A DNA stretch of 64,000 nt from Xanthobacter flavus (GCF_017875275.1 NZ_JAGGML010000001.1:1986501-2050500); one strand, 5' to 3'. Shown: positions 37,400-46,313, counted from the first letter of the stretch. The notes: generated by a model from the sequence alone, not told the origin. A program made the numbers and translations.

Positions 37400-39136
37400 A
37401 TGGTGGGGCGCAAGGGTCTGATCCTCGGGGCGGGGATCGTCGTGTTCCTGGGGCTCGCGGCCCTGACCGACGCCATCATGTCGCGCAACGACGCGCCGGC
37501 CGAGCCGGGCAAGGCGCAACCGCTCGACCAGGGCTGGTCCAGGGAGCTGCGCGAGGCCTTCTATTACACCCCTCAAGGCTCCCAGCTGATGCCCTACGCC
37601 GTGCTGCGGGCGCTGGAGCAGCCGCTCTCCGACAAGCTCTTCCTCGATCCCGCCCATGTGGCGCAGATGGGCTTCCTGCCGGCGGACGGCCCCTCGGCGC
37701 TCAATCCGGATGGGCTTCCCATCGGCTTCGTGAAGGACCCGCGCCCCGCCCCGGGCGCGCTCGGCCCCATGGTCGGGCTCACCTGCGCCGCCTGCCACAC
37801 CGCCGACATCGAGGCGAAGACCGGCGCCCTGATCCGCATCGACGGCGGCGCCTCGCAGGGTGATTACCAGTTGCTGATGGCGCGCCTGAGCAAGGCGCTC
37901 GACAACACCCTGGCCGATCCCGCCAAGTTCCAGCGCTTCGCCGCGCGGCTGGTGGCGGTGGACCCGAAGGCCGTGCGTCCCGCGCTGGAGGCCCTCGCCA
38001 CCGACATCCGGCGCCTGGAGGCCTCCGCCTGGACCCCCATCCCCTACGGGCGGGGACGGCTCGACGCCTTCGGCCACATCCTCAATGCGGTGGCGGCCAA
38101 CGCCCTGAAGGAACCGGCCAATTTCCGCATCCCCGACGCGCCGGTGAGCTATCCCTTCCTCTGGACCACGCCCCAGCAGCGCTACGTGCAGTGGAACGGC
38201 GTTGCTGGAAACCCGCTCGGCCGCAACCTCGGCGAGGTGCTGGGCGTGTTCGGCCATCCCGATTTCGCCAATGGCAACCTCGCCGCCGCCAGCTCCACCG
38301 CGCTGGGCGAAAACCTCGTCGCGCTCGAATCCTGGGTCGCGACACTGAAGCCGCCGCCGTGGCCGGAGAAGGTGCTGGGCAAGGTCGACGCCGCCAAGGC
38401 GAAGCGCGGCGCCGAACTGTTCAAGGCCAATTGCGCCGGCTGCCACGGCGGGCCCGACTATCGCCTGACCCCCGCCGCCGAGACCGAGGGCGGGCGGCAG
38501 TGGATCGCCGTCTCCATGGTGAACATCGACACCGTGAAGACCGACCCGAAGATGGCGATGAACTTCATCACCCGCTACGCCAAGCCCGGCCCCTTCACCC
38601 AGCTGCCGCCCACCACGCCGCGCCTGCCGGACGGGCAGGTGCTCGCCGGCTCGCTGCTGCTGGCGGCGGTGACCGCCATCACCGAGAACGACCTGCGCGC
38701 CCGGGGCATCACCGGCGATGCGCGCAAGGCCGCCTACGGCTGGCGCTTTGCCCCCGGCAGCAACACCCCGCAATCCGGCTGGCTGCTGCCGCCGAGCTAC
38801 AAGGCCGGCCCGCTCGCCGGCGTGTGGGCGACGGGGCCGTTCCTCCACAACGGCTCCGTGCCCACCATCTACGACCTGCTCTCTCCCGAGGAGGAGCGGC
38901 CGGCGGTGTTCTACGTGGGCTCCAGGCGCCTCGACACGGAGAAGCTTGGTTTCGTGTCCTCCTATGACTCGATGCCCGAGGCCGAGCGCGCCCGCGTCTC
39001 CCGCTTCGACACCGCCCTGCCTGGCAATTCCAACCGCGGCCACGCCTTCCCGACGGGGGCGAAGCTCCCGCCCGAGGATCGCTATGCCATCATCGAATAT
39101 CTCAAGGTCCTGGAGGGCCCCGATGTCCGTCCCTGA
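37400..39136 (+). CDS. RoxA-like diheme cytochrome c
   Basis: 578 residues from MVGRKGLILGAG, with a Shine-Dalgarno GGGGAAAG. The N-terminus is an uncleaved anchor or signal (LILGAGIVVFLGLAALTDAI), so the protein is periplasmic. Two c-type heme sites are present: C129-A-A-C132-H133 and C345-A-G-C348-H349. The C-terminal GNSNRGHAFPTGAKLPPEDR and AIIEYLKVL are typical of RoxA-like and diheme-peroxidase-like cytochromes. Family members include rubber oxygenase, which cleaves C=C bonds with O2, but most are uncharacterised. It overlaps the P450 gene by 14 bases, so the two are co-expressed and may act on one substrate in different compartments. Confidence 0.83.
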   Translation: MVGRKGLILGAGIVVFLGLAALTDAIMSRNDAPAEPGKAQPLDQGWSRELREAFYYTPQGSQLMPYAVLRALEQPLSDKLFLDPAHVAQMGFLPADGPSALNPDGLPIGFVKDPRPAPGALGPMVGLTCAACHTADIEAKTGALIRIDGGASQGDYQLLMARLSKALDNTLADPAKFQRFAARLVAVDPKAVRPALEALATDIRRLEASAWTPIPYGRGRLDAFGHILNAVAANALKEPANFRIPDAPVSYPFLWTTPQQRYVQWNGVAGNPLGRNLGEVLGVFGHPDFANGNLAAASSTALGENLVALESWVATLKPPPWPEKVLGKVDAAKAKRGAELFKANCAGCHGGPDYRLTPAAETEGGRQWIAVSMVNIDTVKTDPKMAMNFITRYAKPGPFTQLPPTTPRLPDGQVLAGSLLLAAVTAITENDLRARGITGDARKAAYGWRFAPGSNTPQSGWLLPPSYKAGPLAGVWATGPFLHNGSVPTIYDLLSPEEERPAVFYVGSRRLDTEKLGFVSSYDSMPEAERARVSRFDTALPGNSNRGHAFPTGAKLPPEDRYAIIEYLKVLEGPDVRP

Positions 39137-40391
39137 GGCCGCGGCGCGGGTGCGCCCCTATACGCCCTATCTGGACAAGCTCGCCGCCGTCCGCCCCGCC
39201 GAGCGCTGGCCGCTGGTGCGGGGCTGGATTTCCAGCGAGCCCCGCCCCTTCTTCGCCGAGCTGCGCGCCCATGCGCCGGTCTACGAGACCAGCGAGGTGA
39301 CGCTCGTCGCCAAGCGCGCGGACGTGATCGAGATCCTGTCCGTGCCGAAGGTGTTCACCGTCGATCTCTACAAGCCCAAGATGGGCGACTTCATGCTGGC
39401 CATGGACGAGACGGTGGTGAACTACCGCGACAAGTCCGTGATGCGCGCCATCCTCGCGTGGGACGACCTGCCGAAGATCCGCGCCACCGTGGCCGAGGTG
39501 GCCGACGAGGCGCTGAATGCTGCGGGCAGCGAGATCGAGGCGGTGCAGAAGCTGGCGCGCCTTGTGCCCCTGCGCATCGTGCAGCGCGTCTTCGGCATCA
39601 AGGGGCCGGACGCCGACCTGCTCGACTGGTCCTATGCCAACCAGATGGACCAGTTCAACAACCTGCCCTACGACGACCGCCCGGACGCCGACGCCATCCA
39701 CCAGGCGGCGGAGGACAGCCGGGTGAAGCTGCGCGCCTTGTTCGCCGCCCTCATCCCGGCGCGCATCGCCGAGATCAAGGCCGGCACCGCGCCGGACGAC
39801 AGCCTCACCCGCATCCTCAGCCTGAACCTGCCGGCGGCGGACCATTTCGGCATGGACCGGGTAGTCATCAACATCGGCGGCCTGCTCATCGGCGCCATCG
39901 AGACCACGGCGGAAGCCGCCATTAACGCGCTGGCCGAACTCTTCGCCCGGCCGGAAGTGCTCAGCGACGCGCGGGCGGCGGCCAGGGCCGGCGATGACGC
40001 GGTGTTCGACGGCTATGTGTGGGAGGCGCTGCGCTTCTCCCCCATCGTCGCCTTCATGTTCCGCGAGGCGGCGGCGACCTACACGCTGGCCAAGGGCACG
40101 GCACGGGAGAAGGTGCTGGGCAAGGGCACGGTGGTGCTCCCCTTGAGCCTCTCCGCCATGTTCGATCCGGACTTCGTGCCGGAGCCGGACGCCTTCAAGC
40201 CGGACCGGCCGTTCCACACCTACCTGCATTTCGGCTACGGGCACCACGAATGCCTTGGGCGCTATGTGGGCGGCACCATGATCCCCGAGATCGTGAAGCG
40301 CGTGCTCCTGCGCCCCGCCGCCCGCCCCTTGGCGCCGGTGGACATGGCGGGCACGCCGTTTCCCCAGACCTATCGCATCGGGCTGACCTGA
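39123..40391 (+). CDS. Cytochrome P450
   Basis: 422 residues from MSVPEAAARVRPYTPYLDK, which starts inside the last codons of the cytochrome c gene. The heme-thiolate loop is FGYGHHECLG with C377 as ligand. The I-helix motif is GAIETT, and the K-helix ExxR is EALRF. No membrane anchor is seen, so it is a soluble bacterial P450. The pairing with a peroxidase-fold protein recalls fungal Ppo oxygenases, in which a peroxidase-type dioxygenase is fused to a P450 that rearranges fatty-acid hydroperoxides. I cannot assign a substrate. No ferredoxin or reductase is adjacent, which would fit a self-sufficient isomerase-type or peroxygenase reaction. Confidence 0.9.
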   Translation: MSVPEAAARVRPYTPYLDKLAAVRPAERWPLVRGWISSEPRPFFAELRAHAPVYETSEVTLVAKRADVIEILSVPKVFTVDLYKPKMGDFMLAMDETVVNYRDKSVMRAILAWDDLPKIRATVAEVADEALNAAGSEIEAVQKLARLVPLRIVQRVFGIKGPDADLLDWSYANQMDQFNNLPYDDRPDADAIHQAAEDSRVKLRALFAALIPARIAEIKAGTAPDDSLTRILSLNLPAADHFGMDRVVINIGGLLIGAIETTAEAAINALAELFARPEVLSDARAAARAGDDAVFDGYVWEALRFSPIVAFMFREAAATYTLAKGTAREKVLGKGTVVLPLSLSAMFDPDFVPEPDAFKPDRPFHTYLHFGYGHHECLGRYVGGTMIPEIVKRVLLRPAARPLAPVDMAGTPFPQTYRIGLT

Positions 40392-40408
40392 CGGAGTAGA
40401 GTTGCGGG

Positions 40409-41104
40409 ATGGCTCCCGTTCCCGACGTCCCTCCCGCCATCTGCCAACCGGCGAAGCCGGCCAAACCAACCGCCAAACCTTCGGCCAAGACGGACGAGGC
40501 GCGGCAGGCGGCGGTGGCGAAGTATGGCGAGGCGCTGTTCTACCGCGCGGGGGACGATCTCTTCGCCTTTCCCGCGCGCTATGCCCTCGCGCCGCCGGAG
40601 CTTGGCCTCATCGGCTGCATCATCCGCAGTCGCGAGACCGCCTTCGCCTTCCGCTTGTCTGACATGGCCGCGGCCATGGCCGCCCATGCGGCCACCCCCG
40701 GCGTCGCGCCGCCGCGCACAGAGGGCGCCCCGGCGGGGGATGACCCCACCATCCGCGTAACGGCCTTCCATCTCGGCCCCCATCCCGACTTCGCCGGCAT
40801 GACGAAGACCATCGCCAGCGTGCGGCGGGAGGACAAGAGGCAGGGCTTCGTCAACGATCTGGAACGGTTTCCGGCAGCGGGGGGCGACTATCTGGTGCGC
40901 ATTTCCGAGGATCGCGGCGTGCTCGCCCGCCTGCCCGCGACGCCTGACGCCCCCGACGCCCGCGCGCAGCTCTGGTTCCAGACGCCCGTCTGGTCGGCCG
41001 CCGTGGAGGTGCCGGCGAGCGCCCTGCCCCGCTGGGACACCATCCACGCCGCCATCGACGCCTTCGTGGCGCAGCATCTGGTGAAGGGCTATTTCAAGCG
41101 CTAG
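40409..41104 (+). CDS. Protein of unknown function in the P450 operon (231 aa)
   Basis: It starts 17 bases after the P450 stop, with ACGGAG upstream of the ATG. The first 35 residues are rich in Pro, Ala and Lys (KPAKPTAKPSAKTDEARQAA) and probably disordered. The rest is a mixed alpha/beta domain with no signal peptide or membrane segment; readable stretches are KYGEALFYRAGDDLFAFPAR, FHLGPHPDFAGMTKTIASVR and QLWFQTPVWSAAVEVPASAL. I do not recognise a family. The position suggests a role in the same oxidation pathway. Confidence 0.75.
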   Translation: MAPVPDVPPAICQPAKPAKPTAKPSAKTDEARQAAVAKYGEALFYRAGDDLFAFPARYALAPPELGLIGCIIRSRETAFAFRLSDMAAAMAAHAATPGVAPPRTEGAPAGDDPTIRVTAFHLGPHPDFAGMTKTIASVRREDKRQGFVNDLERFPAAGGDYLVRISEDRGVLARLPATPDAPDARAQLWFQTPVWSAAVEVPASALPRWDTIHAAIDAFVAQHLVKGYFKR

Positions 41105-41307
41105 AGCGCCTTGATACCGGCGCCGCGCGCAACAAAGTTTTGATTCCCGCGCCCGTTCCCGGTAAGCCTCGCCGGCTGGAGGGCGCGCCGGAAGCCTGCA
41201 ATGCGGGCGGATCGGGCTCGCGCTCTCCGTCCCCGAGTTGGAGGGGCGTTTCATCCGGCGGACGGATTTCATCCGCCCGGGCGTCGCGCTCCAGACGCGC
41301 GAACGCC

Positions 41308-42168
41308 ATGACAAAGACAGACGCTCCCCTCTCCCTCGCAGACCTTCGCTCCGAGATCGACCGCATCGACGCGGCCATGCACCAGCTGCTCATGGAGCGC
41401 AGCGAGATCATCGATCGCCTCGTGCAGGTGAAGCACACGCAGGGCACCGAGGGCGGCTCCGCCTTCCGGCCCGCCCGCGAGGCGGACATGATGCGCCGGC
41501 TGGTGGAGCGCCATCGCGGCCTGCTGCCGCTCGACACGGTGGAAAGCATCTGGCGCGTCATCATCGCCACCTTCACCTATGTCCAGGCGCCCTATTCGGT
41601 CCATGCCGACCTCTCCGGCGGCGAGGCCTCCATGCGCGACAGTGCGCGCTTCCATTTCGGCTTCACCGTGCCGTTCCTGCCCCACATGGGCGCGCGGGGC
41701 GTGATCGATGCGGTGGCCGGCTCGCGCGGCGATCTCGGGCTGCTCGCCGCCGCCCCCTCTCCGTCTGCCGCCGACCCATGGTGGACAGCGCTGGAGGCGG
41801 AAGGCGCACCCAAGATCATCGCCCGCCTGCCCTTCGTGGAGCGGGACGACCATCCCGCCGGCCTGCCGGTATTCGTGGTGTCCCACCCCATCGCGGATGC
41901 CGCCGTGCGGGAGGTCCGCGTCTATTCGCTGCGCGTGACGGGATGGAGCGCGGCCGCGGGCCGTGCCATACCCGCCTTCGCCGAGGTGGTGGTGGCGCCG
42001 GACGAAGCCCTCGACGGCGCCGCCTTGCTCGTGTCCCTGCCCCCCGGCCATGCCGTGGACGAGGTGACGGGCGCCCTCGCAGAAGCGGGCGCGGGCATCC
42101 GCGCCGTCGCCGAGGTGGGCAGCCACGCCGCCACCCACAAGGTGGAGCGCGTCTCCGCCCGGCCGTGA
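41308..42168 (+). CDS. Chorismate mutase with an additional C-terminal domain
   Basis: 286 residues from MTKTDAPLSLADLRSEIDRI. Residues ~8-95 are an AroQ-type chorismate mutase: LRSEIDRIDAAMHQLLMERS, the Arg/Lys of VQVKHTQG, and PAREADMMRRLVERHRG. It converts chorismate to prephenate. The remaining ~185 residues (from FHFGFTVPFLPHMGARGVID) do not show the usual prephenate dehydratase or ACT motifs and are unassigned. hisC and prephenate dehydrogenase follow, so the three form a tyrosine/phenylalanine branch operon. The weakly supported ATG at 41308 could be replaced by an upstream in-frame start. Confidence 0.82.
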   Translation: MTKTDAPLSLADLRSEIDRIDAAMHQLLMERSEIIDRLVQVKHTQGTEGGSAFRPAREADMMRRLVERHRGLLPLDTVESIWRVIIATFTYVQAPYSVHADLSGGEASMRDSARFHFGFTVPFLPHMGARGVIDAVAGSRGDLGLLAAAPSPSAADPWWTALEAEGAPKIIARLPFVERDDHPAGLPVFVVSHPIADAAVREVRVYSLRVTGWSAAAGRAIPAFAEVVVAPDEALDGAALLVSLPPGHAVDEVTGALAEAGAGIRAVAEVGSHAATHKVERVSARP

Positions 42169-42194
42169 AGAAAGATCGTCTGGAGTAACCCGAG

Positions 42195-43337
42195 ATGTCC
42201 GCCGTGCTGAACGACCCCATCCCCACCGGCCGGCCCGAGCCGAAGCCGGGCGTGCTCGCCATCGAGGCCTATGTGCCGGGCAAGAGCCATGCTCCGGGGG
42301 TGGAGAAGGTGTTCAAGCTCTCCTCCAACGAGACCCCCCTCGGCCCGAGCGAGAAGGCGCTCGCCGCCTTCGCCGAGGCCGGCCGCCGGCTGGAGGACTA
42401 TCCCGACGGCTCCGCGAGCGCGTTGCGCCAGGCCATCGCCAAGGCCAACGGGCTCGATCCCGACCGCATCATCTGCGGCGCCGGCTCCGACGAGATCCTG
42501 AACCTCGTGACCCACACCTATGTGGCGGCGGGGGACGAGGTGATCTATTCGGAGCACGGCTTCCTCGTCTACAAGATCGCGACCCTCGCCGCCGGCGGCG
42601 TGCCGGTCGTGGCGAAGGAGCGCGACCTCACGGCCGACGTGGACGCCATGCTCGCGCTGGTGACGCCGAAGACGCGCCTCGTCTTCCTCGCCAATCCGAA
42701 CAACCCCACCGGCACCTATCTGCCGTTCGACGAGGTGAAGCGCCTGCACGCGGGCCTGCCCTCCAACGTGCTCCTCGTGCTGGACGCGGCCTATGCCGAA
42801 TACGTCCGCCGCAACGATTACGAGACCGGGCTGGAGCTGGCGCTCTCCACCGACAACGTGCTCATGACCCGAACCTTCTCCAAGATCCACGGCCTCGCCG
42901 CGCTGCGCATCGGCTGGGCGGTGGGGCCGGCCCATGTCATCGACGCCATGAACCGCATTCGCGGGCCGTTCAACATGAACACCCCGGCCCTGCTGGCGGG
43001 CGCCGCGGCCATCGCCGATGCCGCCCATGTGGAAAAGGCGGTGGCGCACAACGCCCAGTGGCTGCCCTGGCTCACCGGCAAGATCGAGGCGCTGGGGCTT
43101 CAGGTGACGCCCTCGGTGGCGAACTTCCTGCTCATCCATTTCCCGGACACTCCCGGCCGCACGGCGAAGGAGGCGGACGCCTTCCTCATGCGCCGCGGCC
43201 TCGTGCTGCGGCAGGTGGCGAGCTATGGCCTGCCCAACGCCTTGCGCATGACGGTGGGGACGGAAGAGGCCAACGAGCTGGTGGTCGCGGCGCTCGCCGA
43301 GTTCATGGCCGGCGGAGCGGCGGGGTCCAACACGTGA
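42195..43337 (+). CDS. hisC: Histidinol-phosphate / aromatic aminotransferase HisC
   Basis: 380 residues, a class I/II PLP aminotransferase of the HisC group. Seen are the N-terminal [15 protein letters not shown], the Asn and Tyr of [12 protein letters not shown] and DAAYAEY, and the Schiff-base lysine in [17 protein letters not shown]. HisC makes histidinol phosphate. In Hyphomicrobiales a copy next to chorismate mutase and prephenate dehydrogenase is thought to transaminate prephenate or phenylpyruvate as well. Its stop overlaps the next start as GTGA, showing tight coupling. Confidence 0.92.
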   Translation: MSAVLNDPIPTGRPEPKPGVLAIEAYVPGKSHAPGVEKVFKLSSNETPLGPSEKALAAFAEAGRRLEDYPDGSASALRQAIAKANGLDPDRIICGAGSDEILNLVTHTYVAAGDEVIYSEHGFLVYKIATLAAGGVPVVAKERDLTADVDAMLALVTPKTRLVFLANPNNPTGTYLPFDEVKRLHAGLPSNVLLVLDAAYAEYVRRNDYETGLELALSTDNVLMTRTFSKIHGLAALRIGWAVGPAHVIDAMNRIRGPFNMNTPALLAGAAAIADAAHVEKAVAHNAQWLPWLTGKIEALGLQVTPSVANFLLIHFPDTPGRTAKEADAFLMRRGLVLRQVASYGLPNALRMTVGTEEANELVVAALAEFMAGGAAGSNT

Positions 43338-44275
43338 TCCAGCCTCTCGTGCCGCGCCTCGCCATCATCGGCGCGGGTCTCATCGGCTCGTCCATGGCCC
43401 GTGCCGCGCGAGAGAAACATCTCGCCGGTACCATCGTCGTCGCCGACGCTGATCCCGCCGTATGCGAGCGGGTGCGGCAGCTCGGCTTCGCCGATGTGGT
43501 GACGCAAGACGCCGGGGACGCCGCCGAAGGCGCCGACATCGTGATCGTCGCCGTTCCGGTGGGCGCCTCCGGCAAGGTGGCCCAGGCGGTGGGGCCGCGC
43601 CTCAAGACCGGCGCCATCCTGTCCGACGTGGGCTCGGTGAAGGGCTTCGTGGTGGAGGCCATGGCCCCGCACGTGCCGGCCCATGCCCATCTCATCCCGG
43701 CCCATCCGGTGGCCGGCACGGAATTCTCCGGCCCGGACGCCGGCTTCGCCTCCCTGTTCGAGAACCGCTGGTGCATCGTCACCCCGCCCGACGGCGCGGA
43801 CCCCGCCGCGGTGGAAGCCATCGTCGCCTTGTGGCGGGCGGCCGGGGCGAACGTCGAGACCATGAGCGCCCAGCACCATGATCTGGTGCTCGCCATCACC
43901 AGCCACGTCCCCCACCTCATCGCCTACAACATCGTGGGCACGGCGGCGCATCTGGAGGAGACGCTGACCTCCGAGGTCATCAAATTCTCCGCCGGCGGCT
44001 TCCGCGACTTCACCCGCATCGCCGCCTCCGACCCCACCATGTGGCGCGACGTGTTCCTGACCAACCGGGAGGCGGTGCTGGAGATGCTCGGCCGCTTCAC
44101 CGAGGATCTCACCGCCCTGCAGCGGGCCATCCGCTACGGCGACGGGGATGCGCTGTTCGAGCACTTCGCCCGCACCCGCGCCATCCGCCGCTCCATCATC
44201 GAGCAGGGGCAGGAAACCGCCGCCCCTGACTTCGGCCGTCGCGCGGCGGAAAAGCCGAAGCACGAGGACAGCTGA
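43334..44275 (+). CDS. tyrC: Prephenate/arogenate dehydrogenase family protein
   Basis: 313 residues from a GTG that overlaps the hisC stop. The Rossmann motif [20 protein letters not shown] is at residues ~8-27. The catalytic His region is [15 protein letters not shown], and [19 protein letters not shown] is the helical-domain signature. It oxidatively decarboxylates prephenate or arogenate in tyrosine biosynthesis. The partner genes upstream supply the substrate. The C-terminal tail is charged and may be flexible. Confidence 0.93.
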   Translation: MIQPLVPRLAIIGAGLIGSSMARAAREKHLAGTIVVADADPAVCERVRQLGFADVVTQDAGDAAEGADIVIVAVPVGASGKVAQAVGPRLKTGAILSDVGSVKGFVVEAMAPHVPAHAHLIPAHPVAGTEFSGPDAGFASLFENRWCIVTPPDGADPAAVEAIVALWRAAGANVETMSAQHHDLVLAITSHVPHLIAYNIVGTAAHLEETLTSEVIKFSAGGFRDFTRIAASDPTMWRDVFLTNREAVLEMLGRFTEDLTALQRAIRYGDGDALFEHFARTRAIRRSIIEQGQETAAPDFGRRAAEKPKHEDS

Positions 44276-44300
44276 CGAAGTGGGACATGTGACGCCCGGA

Positions 44301-44342
44301 ATATGACGGTCGGTCAGCTTCCGTCACACCCGCGTGTCATAT
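44301..44342. promoter_or_regulatory. Long inverted repeat before the DUF1007/NicO operon
   Basis: ATATGAC (44301-44307) and GTCATAT (44336-44342) are inverted arms 28 bases apart, roughly 100 bases before the DUF1007 start. Spacing differs from known nickel-repressor sites, so any metal-dependent role is a guess. Confidence 0.3.
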
Positions 44343-44440
44343 CCGCGTGGCATCCGCCCTGTAGGGACCAGCGTCACCATTCCGCCGAAGTCTCGCGCGA
44401 CCTGAGAGGGGTTCGCCCCGACACAAGGAAGTAGATTCGG

Positions 44441-45076
44441 ATGCTGGCGCGCCTGCTGCCCGTCGTCATGCTGCTCGCCGCGGCGCTCTTTCCGCGCGTG
44501 GCAGAGGCGCATCCCCACGTCTGGGTCACCATGAAGACCGAAGTGGTCTACGGCACCGACGGCAAGCTCACCGCGCTCAAGCAGGCCTGGACCTTCGACG
44601 ACGCCTTCACCGCCTTCGCCTTGCAGGGGCTGGAGAAGCAGAAGGACGGCACCTATGGCGACGACGTGCTGAAGCCGCTCGCCGAGGTGAATGTCACGTC
44701 CCTGAAGGAATACGACTATTTCGTCCGGGGAAAAAGCGCCACCGGCAAGCTCGCCTTCAAGGACCCGGTGGATTATTACCTCACCTACGAGAACGAGCTG
44801 CTCACCCTGCACTTCACCTTGCCGCTGGCGAAGCCCGTCGCGGTGAAGGGGGCGGCCACCATCGAGATCTATGATCCCACCGTGTTCGTCTCCTTCTCCT
44901 TCGCCGACACGGAGCCGGTGAAGATGGTCGCGGCGCCGGCCGGCTGCACGCAGGAAGTCACCTCGCCGGAGCCGCCGTCCAGCTCGGCGCTCAACGAATC
45001 CTTCTTCGCCGGCCTGACCTCCGGCAGCACCTATGGCGCCCAGTTCGCGGACAAGATCACGGTGAAGTGCCCGTGA
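44441..45076 (+). CDS. DUF1007-family periplasmic protein
   Basis: 211 residues with a signal peptide (residues 1-23, ending VAEA) followed immediately by HPHVWVTMKTEVVYG, the family's N-terminal His motif. DUF1007 proteins are nearly always paired with a NicO-type nickel/cobalt permease and are presumed periplasmic metal-binding partners. Here the permease start overlaps the stop as GTGA. The mature N-terminal His-Pro-His could bind Ni or Co directly. Confidence 0.85.
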   Translation: MLARLLPVVMLLAAALFPRVAEAHPHVWVTMKTEVVYGTDGKLTALKQAWTFDDAFTAFALQGLEKQKDGTYGDDVLKPLAEVNVTSLKEYDYFVRGKSATGKLAFKDPVDYYLTYENELLTLHFTLPLAKPVAVKGAATIEIYDPTVFVSFSFADTEPVKMVAAPAGCTQEVTSPEPPSSSALNESFFAGLTSGSTYGAQFADKITVKCP

Positions 45077-46104
45077 GCGCACTCCCGGCGGCAGTGCCCG
45101 CGCGGATGCGCCGGGCGGGGATGATCCTTCTCGCCCTCGGCGCCATGGTGCTGTTCGCGCTGCTGGTGGCGCTGGTGCTCTATCCCGACATGGCGTTCGC
45201 GCAGGGGTTTGGCCCGCCAAAGGCGACGCCCTTCGGGCTCGGCGGGGCCGCCGCCCAGCCGCCGCCCTCCGGCATCACCGGCTTCATCCTCGCCAAGCAG
45301 GCGGAATTCTACCGCGCGCTGGTGGGGGCGGTGCGCGCCGCCAAGCAGGACGGCAACGCCACCTTCCTCCTCGCCGGCCTCTCGTTCGCCTATGGCGTGT
45401 TCCACGCGGCCGGGCCGGGGCACGGCAAGGCGGTGATCTCCTCCTATCTCCTCGCCGATGGCGGCACCCTGCGCCGGGGTGCCGTGCTGTCGCTGGCCGC
45501 CGGCATGGTGCAGGCGGTGGCGGCCATCCTCTTCGTCGGCATCCTCGCGCTGGCGCTGGGGGCGACCGCCGTTTCCATGGCGCAGGCCATGACGGTGGTA
45601 GAGGTCGCCGCCTATGGCGGCATCGGCCTGTTCGGGCTTTATCTCGCGATCGTGAAGGGCCGCGCGCTGATTGCTGCGGCGCGGGGCGATGCGGCCCACG
45701 TCCACGCCGCCGATTGCGACTGCGGCGACAAGCACGCCCCCAACCCCGCGCTTCTCGCGGGACAGGGCGGATGGAAGCGCGCCGCGATCGCCGTGGTCTC
45801 GGCCGGTGCCCGGCCCTGCTCCGGCGCCATCCTCGTGCTGACGTTCGCACTCTCGCAGGGCGTGTTCCTGAGCGGCGTCGCAGCCGCCTTCGCCATGGGC
45901 CTCGGCACCGCCGCCATGGTGACCCTGATCGCCGGCATCGCCGTCTACGGCAAAAGGCTCGCCGTGCGCATCGCCGGACGCGACACGCGATGGTCCGTCA
46001 TGGCCCGGCTGGGGGTGGAACTGGGCGCGGCGCTGCTGGTGATGCTGTTCGGCTTCGGCCTGCTGACCGGCTATCTGGAAAGCGAGCGGCTGCTGCCGGG
46101 CTGA
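45073..46104 (+). CDS. NicO/RcnA-type nickel-cobalt permease
   Basis: About 343 residues from the GTG at 45073 that overlaps the DUF1007 stop; a GTG two codons earlier is also possible. Six or more membrane spans are seen. Family motifs are FHAAGPGHGKAVISSYLLA near residue 110 and GARPCSGAILVLTFALSQG near residue 250. A cytoplasmic loop, HVHAADCDCGDKH, is rich in His, Cys and Asp and could bind metal. RcnA exports Ni and Co; other members import them for enzymes such as urease or hydrogenase. Direction is not decided by sequence. Confidence 0.88.
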   Translation: MSALPAAVPARMRRAGMILLALGAMVLFALLVALVLYPDMAFAQGFGPPKATPFGLGGAAAQPPPSGITGFILAKQAEFYRALVGAVRAAKQDGNATFLLAGLSFAYGVFHAAGPGHGKAVISSYLLADGGTLRRGAVLSLAAGMVQAVAAILFVGILALALGATAVSMAQAMTVVEVAAYGGIGLFGLYLAIVKGRALIAAARGDAAHVHAADCDCGDKHAPNPALLAGQGGWKRAAIAVVSAGARPCSGAILVLTFALSQGVFLSGVAAAFAMGLGTAAMVTLIAGIAVYGKRLAVRIAGRDTRWSVMARLGVELGAALLVMLFGFGLLTGYLESERLLPG

Positions 46105-46179
46105 TCCTCGTCGGTTTGGGTTGCCGCAGCGCAGCCAATTCCGGGTGCAATGCACCAAAATACGTCACGCCCAGCTTTT

Positions 46180-46222
46180 CGGCAATTTCGTTGCGCTTTG
46201 AATTAAAACAACGAAATTGCCG
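46180..46222. promoter_or_regulatory. Perfect 14-bp inverted repeat upstream of the indolepyruvate oxidoreductase
   Basis: CGGCAATTTCGTTG (46180-46193) and CAACGAAATTGCCG (46209-46222) are separated by a 15-base AT-rich spacer, about 90 bases before the gene. Each arm itself contains a GCAA-N5-TTGC-like half-symmetric site, the pattern bound by Lrp/AsnC-type regulators. A smaller palindrome, GGTGCA-A-TGCACC, lies at 46144-46156. Confidence 0.65.
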
Positions 46223-46313
46223 GGTGCGACACTCCGTGCCAGCCTAAAGGCGAACGGTGCACGTGATTTCCACGCGATGCCGTTCCCTGCCCGGCCCCGC
46301 TGGAGGCGTCGCG

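Noticed and set aside
44301-44342. NikR operator
   Set aside because: The known Escherichia coli site has closer-spaced GTATGA/TCATAC arms; the sequence and spacing here differ too much to name it.
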